A stretch of DNA of 51,192 nucleotides from a virus: positions 1 through 51,192 of IMG/VR virus record IMGVR_UViG_3300025132_000054. The stretch is one strand, 5' to 3'. A program made the position numbers and the translations under genes. Shown one piece after another: positions 28,301-35,230 of this stretch. The notes under the pieces were generated by a model. The model ran no database searches. It was given only the letters and a program-made list of their open reading frames with translations, and was not told the DNA's origin. Positions within the stretch are counted from its first letter, which is position 1; the number at the start of each line of letters is the position of its first letter.

Positions 28301-28428
28301 CGTTGCGCTTTCCCCTCTGGGCTGGAAGCAAACCTAGCAGCCTCCTCTTCAGCCTCCTCTTCAGCCGGAGAAGGGGCAAAGCCAAGGTTTGCGGCAAGCC
28401 GCTGAAAAGAAAAATCACCTGTGGCCAT
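25387..28428 (-). CDS. Polyvalent protein: ParB-like, GNAT, ParB-like and ADP-ribosyltransferase domains (1013 aa)
   Basis: N-terminal helical part with a hydrophobic, Ala-rich stretch near residues 130-190. At about 255-335 is a ParB/sulfiredoxin-like fold (ISPLIVVVDNQGPYILEGAT then RADAL). At about 345-450 is a GNAT acetyltransferase, with the acetyl-CoA loop ESARGKGIGSRLLEE near 380. A second ParB-like module has GHEGRHRMEAL near 564. At about 670-985 is an ADP-ribosyltransferase-like domain: LVLYHGTPHDFDAF near 691, GSAIYFSDSP near 714, and FFEPNQVKSSSGNTGAYSP near 965-985. Arrays of effector domains in one phage protein next to packaging genes define the polyvalent class, thought to enter the cell with the DNA and modify host targets. 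Targets and activity are not known here. It sits between the candidate small terminase and the large terminase. Confidence 0.8.
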   Translation of the reverse strand: MATGDFSFQRLAANLGFAPSPAEEEAEEEAARFASSPEGKAQREYEESLAIEGVPGYRSEVELPGGVLVPSPYMTEADKAATIAARKQALLNALGRTGETAGALGKGLILKYGGSPLGPLRAAALDIAGRAVAERPTLPLEAVSYPASVAGGLYDLGAQAVGSDEELTQAQRLGMTALASTAFIPGAKGAKTVKEAAETVGKELIEKAARSGKQSLKSSVDPLSFKPAGDVVDGRKVILADAIPNTDSIAASLNDYREVPGIVEVPLSDFPGLDGKHYSADGTKRIKELAGEIEESNTISPLIVVVDNQGPYILEGATRADALYQLGAKSFPAKVIDARTSPTLTKKGDVATFSVPEGNIVVKEDSEFAGGAHSIINFVVDESARGKGIGSRLLEEVVSTYPTKEISAQASSRASLKALYNKGFRPKGMEDASFEDIAKEFVGDGDSINMRLPPRSGVDDFLKESFPTDQSAYSKTMDVGPVRFDQNEGLDAVPDNRNVGYRGFVAWMTPKEFLRLNPPRGQDAYDEKAIEYLKNHIKEGKSFGSPFVEVKEHPSGLRVYGHEGRHRMEALDELYPDLPVPVHVFGKGPINRSRHFSDSLAEDLTTRGNNFDLLPDKRAASQEPLAPLGVWHRPGGEVDGRDAFISRRVDTPPDVTAKLIDQRPDIPTDTPEFKKFFGDSKVVDEAGEPLVLYHGTPHDFDAFERGSVEGAFGSAIYFSDSPRDVAHNYSRIGGPDIKQRITGAEERYYGRDIASEIEDDRILEAAKSLNARTPDPDLETYILDQDVDAIVDDFEDDIIRHLAEKDVLGEGRFRTIPVYGKMENPAYLDPTGAKGQTSFEVDYKYDADGDIIDESGSGIDLLETLNDKLYDYDVGQSTRQALLGDVQDALADGKITADELYKKITEGGHHIEDYDSGSLTANNEFFRDVMEAMGHDGIIVDADHYFGRRGRGMTHTGGAYHYMFFEPNQVKSSSGNTGAYSPDDPRFAYGAAGLLPAAEAARRAFAAQKDEEQ

Positions 28429-28429
28429 C

Positions 28430-28870
28430 CTAGAGCTCCTCTTCCGGCTCCTCGGTAGCCATCAGGTTCCTCAGTACGTCTTCTCGGATTGAGTTGGGCT
28501 TCGGTCCTGCACCCATTCCGTCCATTCGCATTGGTTCCCGCTCGATCTCTGCGGGCGCAAAATCGTCCATAGGAGGCGCTCCGATGTGCTTACGCCAAGA
28601 CTCTTCGGTCCAAGGGTCATCTAGGAATCGCTCGCCCGATGCTTTACGGCGTTCGTACTCAGCCTCTTTATCGGCCATATATTCGTCGTACCGATCTTTG
28701 ACATCTCCCACTTTTTCGGCGACAAACATCGCATCACCTACAGGATCAGGAAGCATCTGTCCTGCTACCTGTTTGACAAGAGGAGCGTATTTAGCGCGGA
28801 TGCCCTCCGTGGCCTCGGCAATCTCCGCACGCATACGTTTCATCAACTCTATGGTTTCGTTCTCAGCCAT
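28430..28870 (-). CDS. Unknown charged helical protein (146 aa)
   Basis: I chose the ATG at 28870 because GGAGG lies 5 bases upstream (GGAGGCCAAGAATG); the upstream extension lies inside the previous gene. The protein is helical and rich in Glu/Arg/Met (LMKRMRAEIAEATEGIRAKY, DVKDRYDEYMADKEAEYERR) with a disordered acidic end. It overlaps the previous gene by 8 bp. No motif recognised. It may accompany the polyvalent protein or packaging genes. Confidence 0.45.
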   Translation of the reverse strand: MAENETIELMKRMRAEIAEATEGIRAKYAPLVKQVAGQMLPDPVGDAMFVAEKVGDVKDRYDEYMADKEAEYERRKASGERFLDDPWTEESWRKHIGAPPMDDFAPAEIEREPMRMDGMGAGPKPNSIREDVLRNLMATEEPEEEL

Positions 28871-29291
28871 TCTTGGCCTCCACAATAATAGGTGTCTGTT
28901 CTTCGATAACGTCGCTAGAACTAAAGTAATCACCCCGTAGCTTTTTCGTCTCTCGTTTCACCTGCACCAAGGCAGTTACGATGTCAGAGTAAGTGCTGTC
29001 AGGGGCTTCCTCTTTGGTGTTCTTTGCAGCAATAACCGTGAAGTTCATCTCATGCCACGCACGAAGTTCTTTTGCAATGGCGGGGGTGATTCGCCCCTCC
29101 ATGAGTGCAGCCATAATCTTGCAACCAAAGACAACTAAGTCGTCGTAAGTTTCAACTTTATGCTCTGCAATAAACTCTGCGACTTCTTTACGTTTGTCCT
29201 TGGGAACCAGCAAGAGCCACTGCGCGTAATCACTGCCTCCACCTTCGGATGGTCGGCCTCGGCCTTGATTGCTTTTTGTGCGTGGTGGCAT
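28863..29291 (-). CDS. Candidate terminase small subunit (142 aa)
   Basis: A basic N-terminus (MPPRTKSNQGRGRPSEGGGS) with a GRGRP AT-hook-like segment is followed by a helical body (KRKEVAEFIAEHKVETYDDL, ALMEGRITPAIAKELRAW). The last part is charged and may oligomerise. A small, basic-tailed, helical DNA-binding protein a few genes before the large terminase is the usual place for the small subunit. No helix-turn-helix score was computed. It overlaps the start of the 146-aa gene. Alternative: an early DNA-binding regulator. Confidence 0.4.
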   Translation of the reverse strand: MPPRTKSNQGRGRPSEGGGSDYAQWLLLVPKDKRKEVAEFIAEHKVETYDDLVVFGCKIMAALMEGRITPAIAKELRAWHEMNFTVIAAKNTKEEAPDSTYSDIVTALVQVKRETKKLRGDYFSSSDVIEEQTPIIVEAKNG

Positions 29292-29331
29292 TCGAGCTCC
29301 TGTGTGTAACTAAGATGTGGAACTAACCGAG

Positions 29332-31824
29332 TCAAGCCTCCGGTTCAGTCCATCCCATCGACGACGCCATCTTCTTCATAGGCGACTGTGACGCTCGGTC
29401 TATGTGCTTGAGGGTTATTCCCCGCCACACTCGGACAGACTTTCGGTCGCCGTTGAAGTTTATCTTGGTGACGGTAGAGCGGAAGTCCCGCTCTGAAAGC
29501 TGTCGGCTGAACAACGAGTAGCTCTGCGGGCGCTGCTTCATGTCCTCGCACCACTCGACGTAATCGAGGTAGATTTGCTTCTTGGGCACAGACTTTCCTT
29601 TGCCGAGAACGCACCTATCCTCCATGTATTCGGCAAGAACGTCCATCTCCTCACGGTACTCGTTGGTGGCCAGCCTGACCTTGTCGGGAGGTCGCAACCC
29701 GTTTTTCTGCCAGTCAAGACAGCCCTCGACGAGGCGGTTCAGAATGCCTGGGGCTTCTTTCTTCAGCTTGTCGAAGAGGAACGGGTCTTTCTTGTCCGGT
29801 GTGATTTTCACCCGCCACGGAATCCTGATGACGCGCCGCCAGATGCCTTCGTCGTTGCCCTTGATGATGGGGCGATGGTTCGCTGCGATGCACAGCTTGT
29901 GACTGGGCATGAACTGGTAAAAGTCTTTGCGCATCTTTCGGGCTTTGACAGGGTCGCTTCCGGTCAACTGCTTGATCAATGCTTCAGCAAACGGCTTACC
30001 CTTCTCGACCTCCGCGTTAGCTACAAAGCGTGCGCCCTCAAGGTCTGCGATTTCTGTAGGGTGAGCCTCATTGTGCTTCGCCATCAGGAGACCGGGTGCT
30101 CCTTGAATGGCGTACTCACCAAGAACGTGCATCAGCGCGAGCAGCGCGGTCGTCTTTCCGTTGCCGCCAGTGCCCTCCATGAAGAGAAGAACTTGCTCCG
30201 TAACCAAGCCTGTAAGGCAATAACCGAAGAACCTGTGCATGAAGTCTACCAAAGAGGTATCTCCTTGCATAGCGTGCAAAATGAAATCGTCCCACATGGG
30301 ACACTTGGCGTCCGCGTCCCATTCTACCGGACTGATTTTCGTGATAAGGTCGGTTCTATCGTGTCCACTTAGTTTCCCTGTTCGCAGGTCAAGAGTTCCG
30401 TTAGCGACGTTGAACTGCCAAGGGTCTGCATCGAGAGCCGCTGCAGCAATGCATGCCTCGGTCTCGGTTGACGCCACCGACACCATCGCGCTAAGAGACC
30501 TCGCGCTTTCACTGCGAAGGGCGTGCTTCTCTAACAAGCGCCGCCGCTGGCGATCGGACTCGGAGTTGGCCTCCGCAAAAATAAGTCCCGTCGTCAGTTT
30601 CGCACAACGATGGACGGCCCCATCCGTATCAAGTTTCCAACGAGTGTCGTCGAAGAAATACCATGCGTCGTGAGTCGCGCAGTAACGTATACCGATGCCA
30701 AAGGCGTGAATCATACGCTTCGCGTTCCCCAGGTCCGTAAGGTTGTAGTTTCCCGTACCCGATGGAGCGAGGTCTGTTGGCGATCGCATTACAAAATGCT
30801 CGCCCGCAAGGTCTTGCAAGTTCTCCCAACCAAGGCTGCGGCCCTGACCGTCCTTCTCATGGCCCTTGCAGTTCTTGTGCAGGCAACCAGCAGCGATGCC
30901 GCCACCGTTGAACTGCACGACGTAGGCACTGCGGTCGGTATGCGTCTGGTCCCACGGGCAGACATCGAAGACCCAACGATTGCCCTTGCCTGCCCAAGGC
31001 TCTGGACCAGTCAGCTCTGGAAAATGCTTCCGTAACCAGATGCCGAGACGAGCTTGCTCGCCGCTGGAAAGTTTATCCCGCTCATTCTCCTCTGGAGAAT
31101 CAGCCAAAAGTTCATGCAGTTGCTGCTGCTGAACAAACTTTTCCGGCGGATTTTTTGAGATAACGTGCGCGAGCGGCCACGGCCTTTCATCCGAGTCAAC
31201 ACCCTTTCTCGAATATGTACCATATACCTTCCATATCCTAGAGGGGTTGTAGACGGCTTGGTCAACCACCGCGATTGCGTCACGGCTGAAGCGGAACGAG
31301 AGGAAGTCTAGGATGCGTTTGTGAATCTCGGGTGTAAGCCCTTTGCATTTGTACATGAGGTGGTAGCCGTTGCCGGAATCTGCGAAGAGGGGGTCAGGCC
31401 ATCCCTTCGATTCTAGAAACGAGCGCACCCTGCCCACGATTGAAAGGGCTGCTTCCTTCTCTTGCTTGTTGCTAGAGGTGTTCACCGGGCGAGAGGGGTC
31501 GATGTCAATCAGGAGCCAGTTGATCTCCGTGACATCGCGGTCGTTCGCGCTGCTGCCACGTTTCGCGACCCCAATCATGTTCCTCTCGGCTTTTGAGATC
31601 GTCTTACGGAGCGGGTTGGGCGTGAAGTAGACCCCCTTAGCCCCTTGTGTGCAGAGAAATGCTGCTGCCTCGGCCAACGCTTCATGGTCATCGAAGAATC
31701 CATTGTACGTTCGGAAGCCATCCATCGTGTGGACGCCCAATGCACGGAGTTCAACCACCTGGTCAGGGACGAGCACCATCTTTAGACCCGCAAGAATGCG
31801 GTCCTTTGCAGTCATATTCGCCAT
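29332..31824 (-). CDS. AEP primase / SF3 helicase (D5-like) replicative protein (830 aa)
   Basis: The N-terminal half is an archaeo-eukaryotic primase: the catalytic Asp pair is LLIDIDP (D107 and D109), and SGNGYHLMYK near residue 150 is the usual nucleotide-binding strand. The C-terminal half is an SF3 helicase of the D5 type: MEGTGGNGKTTALLALM near 545-560 is Walker A, followed by motor segments (FVANAEVEKGKPFAEALI, KLCIAANHRPIIKG). The C-terminal end resembles the winged-helix tail of the D5 family. It primes and unwinds for the family A polymerase encoded on the other arm. It is preceded by the small HTH gene. Size is normal for such fusions. Confidence 0.85.
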   Translation of the reverse strand: MANMTAKDRILAGLKMVLVPDQVVELRALGVHTMDGFRTYNGFFDDHEALAEAAAFLCTQGAKGVYFTPNPLRKTISKAERNMIGVAKRGSSANDRDVTEINWLLIDIDPSRPVNTSSNKQEKEAALSIVGRVRSFLESKGWPDPLFADSGNGYHLMYKCKGLTPEIHKRILDFLSFRFSRDAIAVVDQAVYNPSRIWKVYGTYSRKGVDSDERPWPLAHVISKNPPEKFVQQQQLHELLADSPEENERDKLSSGEQARLGIWLRKHFPELTGPEPWAGKGNRWVFDVCPWDQTHTDRSAYVVQFNGGGIAAGCLHKNCKGHEKDGQGRSLGWENLQDLAGEHFVMRSPTDLAPSGTGNYNLTDLGNAKRMIHAFGIGIRYCATHDAWYFFDDTRWKLDTDGAVHRCAKLTTGLIFAEANSESDRQRRRLLEKHALRSESARSLSAMVSVASTETEACIAAAALDADPWQFNVANGTLDLRTGKLSGHDRTDLITKISPVEWDADAKCPMWDDFILHAMQGDTSLVDFMHRFFGYCLTGLVTEQVLLFMEGTGGNGKTTALLALMHVLGEYAIQGAPGLLMAKHNEAHPTEIADLEGARFVANAEVEKGKPFAEALIKQLTGSDPVKARKMRKDFYQFMPSHKLCIAANHRPIIKGNDEGIWRRVIRIPWRVKITPDKKDPFLFDKLKKEAPGILNRLVEGCLDWQKNGLRPPDKVRLATNEYREEMDVLAEYMEDRCVLGKGKSVPKKQIYLDYVEWCEDMKQRPQSYSLFSRQLSERDFRSTVTKINFNGDRKSVRVWRGITLKHIDRASQSPMKKMASSMGWTEPEA

Positions 31825-31833
31825 GTCAGCTCC

Positions 31834-32064
31834 CTAGAACAGCGGTTCACGCACTGGTGTCGAATCAATGGTCTCACCCAACCGACCAGAATCCAACATC
31901 TCCTTCAGAGCTAACTCCGGGATGCGAACTTGGCGACCCACACGAAACGCTTTCAGTTCGCCGCGCTGAATCAGACGCTGAACCGTCCTGGCACTCACCT
32001 GTAGACGCTCGGAAACCTCCGCAGGCGTCAAAAATCTGCTCTCGAGAGCTGACTCTAACTTCAT
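31834..32064 (-). CDS. Excisionase/MerR-type helix-turn-helix protein (76 aa)
   Basis: The start is the ATG at 32064, chosen because AGGAGG lies 6 bases upstream; a longer frame to 32352 would lie inside the repeat-rich control region. The product carries an HTH of the excisionase/AlpA type (LTPAEVSERLQVSARTVQRL followed by IQRGELKAFRVGRQVRIP). It lies right next to a cluster of GTCTAC hexamers. A regulator of the divergent arms or an origin-binding factor is plausible. With no integrase seen, an excisionase role is not supported. Confidence 0.7.
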   Translation of the reverse strand: MKLESALESRFLTPAEVSERLQVSARTVQRLIQRGELKAFRVGRQVRIPELALKEMLDSGRLGETIDSTPVREPLF

Positions 32065-32135
32065 CACTGTCCTCCTGTTTGTGACATACGGGTATCCTAC
32101 CTTACAGAAGGTGGCAAGGGCTGACATAAAAGACA

Positions 32136-32422
32136 GTCTACGCTCTGGCGACGTGTCTACACTTTGACGTAGACGCCCGTATCTGCGGGGGAACCTAGAC
32201 AATCTCTGGGTGACTACGGTGTCTACACTTTTCTCCTTATTGTGAGCCTTACACGTTTTTGAAAATGCCATGATATATTGAGGTGAGGTGTATGTGTCTG
32301 GAATAGGTAGCGTAGACAGCGTAGACAACTGTAGAAAACAAACCGTATTCACGGAACAACCCTAAATATCGTGTCTACACTTTGCAGCTCACGGGCGTAG
32401 ACAAGCGTAGCCAGGCGTAGAC
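32136..32422. repeat. GTCTAC / GTAGAC hexamer cluster (nine copies)
   Basis: GTCTAC starts at 32136, 32155, 32221 and 32373. GTAGAC (its reverse complement) starts at 32169, 32312, 32321, 32397 and 32417. Three copies lie in the longer direct repeat GTGTCTACACTTT (32153, 32219, 32371). Nine copies in about 290 bp is far above chance for a hexamer. They are candidate binding sites, possibly for the adjacent HTH protein; this is inference. Confidence 0.75.
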
Positions 32423-32550
32423 AGGTCAGAAAATAGTAAAAAATGATGTCGTGTTGAGTCAGTAACCCAGTAATAGAAAAAAAATCCAAAAAAGGGGGGA
32501 TGCACCATAGCGCGGCAGGCTTCAGCGGAAGCAGGCGCGGGGCGTGTCGA

Positions 32551-32647
32551 AAAACTTTCAGCGGACCGCAAAATATTTTTCATGCCCGAAAAAAAACTTT
32601 CATCACGCAGGTAGAAAAACTTTCAGCGGGACGACGAAAAACTTTCA
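32551..32647 (+). repeat. AAAACTTTCA iteron-like repeats (four copies)
   Basis: Copies start at 32551, 32593, 32616 and 32638; three extend to GAAAAACTTTCAGC and two of these to CAGCGG. Spacing of 22, 23 and 42 bp is close to two or four helical turns, as in origin iterons. A partial copy TTCAGCGG lies at 32521. Confidence 0.7.
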
Positions 32648-32899
32648 GCACATCAGCGGGCGAGACGCGCCGGACCTGTGACCCCAAGATGTCGAGAGGG
32701 TAGCGACGGCACCGGCTGCAGCGATTCGGGCAACATAGGGGGGACGCCCTCACATGTAGAGAGGCAACGACGCCCCCTTATGCGGTGGTCTCGGTCTCGT
32801 TGCGTCGATTCGGGTCCGATTCATTGCCCATAGGTACGGTTCCGCACGATTGGAAATCCCCCCACATGTCACGGTCACAAGCTCCACAAAAATGCGTAC

Positions 32900-32916
32900 G
32901 ACGTACCTGGTACGTC
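32900..32916. promoter_or_regulatory. Perfect 17-bp palindrome
   Basis: GACGTACC-T-GGTACGTC is a perfect inverted repeat with a one-base centre, followed by an AT-rich stretch (TAATATTTTTTTC). The form is that of a dimeric operator. A second, shorter palindrome GCTCC-T-GGAGC lies at 32961-32971 with the same CTGG core. Confidence 0.5.
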
Positions 32917-33068
32917 TAATATTTTTTTCAGCCGAAAACGAAGGTTTAACCACAGCTTTGGCTCCTGGAGCATCAACCGTTGCCCCTTTATATGGTGGCG
33001 CGTTTGGCGTTCAGTCCGTTATCTGTCTCGCGTGGGACACATCAACCAACCCACGGAGGACACATCAC

Positions 33069-33566
33069 ATGCTTGAATCAACCGTAACCGCCGCCGCTTT
33101 CATCGCCGCCGCTAACAAGATTTCCCACGACCTTGCGGCCCTGCACGGGTGCCCCGACTTCAAGGCCATCAAGCGATACATGCGTCAGTATGCGTCACGG
33201 GATTTCGCCACGGGTCACAGCGGCACGATGGCGTTCGAGGTGTTGAGCGCGTTTCACTCCATGTCATTGGAGGACAAAAAGACCGCATCGATTGAAGCCC
33301 TTACGGTGTACCGTGACGCAGCCAAGCAGGCGGCGGAAGACCTCGACGCTTACCAAGTGAAGGCGGCGGAGTTGTTGGTTCGTGCTCTGAATACCCCCGA
33401 GCACCGCAGCCCGAGTATGATTGACCGCTTGTGTCACGAAGTGCAGCATCACGAAGCACTGCGCCCCCGTTTCGCTGAGGTGGTTCTTCAGTTTGATGAA
33501 CTCCTATTCGCGATGAACAGTCCCGAGGAGGTGGCCAAGATGTACGCGGAACAGGCCGAAGGCTAG
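33069..33566 (+). CDS. Unknown helical early protein (165 aa)
   Basis: I chose the ATG at 33069 because GGAGG lies upstream (CCACGGAGGACACATCACATG); the frame also runs further 5' into the control region. The protein is Ala-rich and helical (LESTVTAAAFIAAANKISHD, VYRDAAKQAAEDLDAYQVKA). It is the first gene of the plus-strand arm and so probably an early protein. No family recognised. It is followed by a GC-rich hairpin module. Confidence 0.55.
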   Translation: MLESTVTAAAFIAAANKISHDLAALHGCPDFKAIKRYMRQYASRDFATGHSGTMAFEVLSAFHSMSLEDKKTASIEALTVYRDAAKQAAEDLDAYQVKAAELLVRALNTPEHRSPSMIDRLCHEVQHHEALRPRFAEVVLQFDELLFAMNSPEEVAKMYAEQAEG

Positions 33567-33586
33567 CGCGGCCCCTTCATGGGGTC

Positions 33587-33605
33587 GGGTGCTATTGCGG
33601 CACCC
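33587..33605 (+). promoter_or_regulatory. GC-rich hairpin in the leader of the 331-aa gene
   Basis: GGGTGC-TATTGCG-GCACCC is a 6-bp stem. It follows a smaller GCCCC/GGGGT stem (33571-33585) and precedes AGGCCGAAAC (33623) and ACATCAACC (33642). The same leader elements recur before the neighbouring genes. No T-run follows, so RNA processing or translational control is as likely as termination. Confidence 0.4.
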
Positions 33606-33665
33606 CTGACGATGGCCATCGCAGGCCGAAACCCCGTTAGCACATCAACCGAGAGGACACACCAC

Positions 33666-34661
33666 ATGCACACATCAACGCACACCCTTCTAGACCTTGC
33701 CGCCGACATCAAGACCGACGCCCTTGAATCGATCGAGGCGTTGACGCGCCGCCCTATCTCTTGCCCCGCCATCGCTGGGAGCATTGACTTTCTTCGGGGA
33801 TGGCTGGAAGCTGACAGCGCCACCCGCGCCGCCGCTACGCTGGGCGAGGTTCAAGACCTAGTCAACGCGGCGTCATGGTTCGCGGATTCCGAAGCGTGCG
33901 CGATTGGGGAATACGTCAAGTGGAGAGGCGTTGACAACCGCCACCAGTTGCAGGGGATGATGGAAGAACTGGAAGCGATGAGAGGAGCCGTCAAGATGTG
34001 GGACCGGTTGGAGACGCACGCGGCTAGCGTGCTAGAGGAACGTGCAGACGAACCCCCGACCGCTCCCCTATCGACTCCGCCCACCGTGCCAGAGGTCGCC
34101 GCCGCTTTTTGGTCTGATGTTCAGTTCGTTAGCACTCACGACGCCCTGACACGGGTGGACACCTTGAACGAGGCCGAAGAGAACCCGTGCATCGATCATC
34201 TCGCCGACCTTATCGATGCGAATGAGTACATGTTGGACGCCTTGAGCCGTAGCTATCTAGACCGTGGAATCGTACTAGAGTGGGACGCCGAGAACCAAGA
34301 ACAAGCCGACTTGTGGAACGCCGCGTGGACCCTAGCCAAGAACACCGGCTACGCCAAGGACATCGGAGAACTCCACGACATGTGCAGCGCGCTCGGCCTG
34401 TGTCCTGACTATGAGGTAGCATACGACGCCAAGATGCGCGGTGACGCGCTGTTCTTCTTCGCTCTTCTGCACGGTGCGTCTACCTCTTACACCGTCCGCA
34501 ACATCGCCCAAACGTGGAGCGATGCCGAAGACCTTGGGTGGTCGAACCCTCTCGGAGATGTCACCGACGATACAGACCCTGCAGCGATTGACGCAGCCGA
34601 GCGCAGCGCGCTGGACTTCATCGCCGCCACGGGTCGCCGCCTTGTAATCGACGGAGAGTAA
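33666..34661 (+). CDS. Unknown acidic early protein (331 aa)
   Basis: I chose the ATG at 33666, with GAGAGGAC upstream. The protein is acidic and helical throughout (HLADLIDANEYMLDALSRSY, TLAKNTGYAKDIGELHDMCS). Early phage proteins of this composition often counteract host functions, but no motif supports a specific role. A short Pro-rich linker (EPPTAPLSTPPTVPE) divides two helical domains near residue 135. It ends at 34659-34661 in a G/C hairpin. Confidence 0.5.
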   Translation: MHTSTHTLLDLAADIKTDALESIEALTRRPISCPAIAGSIDFLRGWLEADSATRAAATLGEVQDLVNAASWFADSEACAIGEYVKWRGVDNRHQLQGMMEELEAMRGAVKMWDRLETHAASVLEERADEPPTAPLSTPPTVPEVAAAFWSDVQFVSTHDALTRVDTLNEAEENPCIDHLADLIDANEYMLDALSRSYLDRGIVLEWDAENQEQADLWNAAWTLAKNTGYAKDIGELHDMCSALGLCPDYEVAYDAKMRGDALFFFALLHGASTSYTVRNIAQTWSDAEDLGWSNPLGDVTDDTDPAAIDAAERSALDFIAATGRRLVIDGE

Positions 34662-34668
34662 CCGCGAA

Positions 34669-34685
34669 GGGGGGCGCTTCCCCCC
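34669..34685 (+). promoter_or_regulatory. G6/C6 hairpin after the 331-aa gene
   Basis: GGGGGG-CGCTT-CCCCCC lies 8 bases after the stop codon. It is a strong 6-bp GC stem without a T-run. It resembles the hairpins at 35185 and 35760. Confidence 0.45.
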
Positions 34686-34767
34686 GCACCGCATCACGCG
34701 GCGTCACTCCCTGCAAGGATGGGGGTCAAGGTCCACGGACGGACATCAACCAGAAGGAGCAAGAGCA

Positions 34768-35151
34768 ATGACAACAGCAACAACAACAACAGCAACAGAG
34801 CGAGCCGAAGCACTTGAGACCCTGCGAGGGATGTTCAAGGGAAAGCGCACTCGCAGCGCACTTACGGTCTACTGCATTCTGCGGCACGTTAACCGCATGG
34901 GTACGTCTCGGGTTATCGATCTGCTTGTGATTCGTGACGGGGTTCCTTTCCGCATCTCTTGGAACGTCTGCAAAGCACTAGGCTACACTTACGACAGGAC
35001 GCACAGCGGGGTGCGTATCAGGGGCGGCGGAATGGACATGGGTTTGGCTATCGTTTACAACCTGTCACGGGCAATGTTCCAAGGTTCCCACCTGCGTCAA
35101 TCGTTCCACCGCAAAGATAAGGGCTACGTCCTCCGGTGTGAATGGCTCTAG
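34768..35151 (+). CDS. Unknown early protein (127 aa)
   Basis: The N-terminus is Thr-rich (MTTATTTTATERAEALETLR). The rest appears folded, with conserved-looking Trp/Tyr/Gly patterns (GGGMDMGLAIVYNLSRAMFQ, ending GYVLRCEWL). A GMDMG...YNLS...W pattern is familiar from small phage proteins of unknown function, but I cannot assign a family. AGAAGGAGC precedes the start. It is followed by a perfect hairpin. Confidence 0.55.
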   Translation: MTTATTTTATERAEALETLRGMFKGKRTRSALTVYCILRHVNRMGTSRVIDLLVIRDGVPFRISWNVCKALGYTYDRTHSGVRIRGGGMDMGLAIVYNLSRAMFQGSHLRQSFHRKDKGYVLRCEWL

Positions 35152-35184
35152 GCTGGTACACTGAAGAGGCCACAGCAGGCCGAA

Positions 35185-35204
35185 ACGGGGGCGCGTGCCC
35201 CCGT
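35185..35204 (+). promoter_or_regulatory. Perfect 8-bp stem leader hairpin
   Basis: ACGGGGGC-GCGT-GCCCCCGT is a perfect 8-bp stem with a 4-base loop. AGGCCGAAAC overlaps its 5' end. After it comes CTAACCAAAGGAG, the ribosome site of the next gene. It shares layout with the hairpin at 35760. Confidence 0.5.
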
Positions 35205-35230
35205 CTGTACCTAACCAAAGGAGACGCCCC

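Larger units (their letters stand above)
32065..33068 (+). other. 1-kb non-coding control region between the divergent arms
   Basis: No convincing gene lies here. It holds three repeat families and a perfect palindrome (separate entries) and AT-rich patches (for example 32465-32495 and 32916-32930). It also holds paired, degenerate segments near 32700 and 32800 that share TAGCGACGGC/CAACGACGCC and GATTCGGG. Both arms start from it, so divergent promoters and the replication origin probably lie here. I did not find a convincing sigma-70 promoter by eye. Confidence 0.6.

Noticed and set aside
29575-30372. Plus-strand frame of 265 codons opposite the primase-helicase
   Set aside because: Antisense shadow; the product has no recognisable pattern and the primase motifs are on the other strand.
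31834-32064. Excisionase (xis) call for the HTH gene
   Set aside because: HTH family is right but no integrase or attachment site was seen, so an excision role is not supported.
32065-33068. CRISPR array or tRNA gene in the control region
   Set aside because: Repeats are short, unevenly spaced and mutually different, without unique spacers of constant length; no cloverleaf with the conserved T-loop was seen anywhere.
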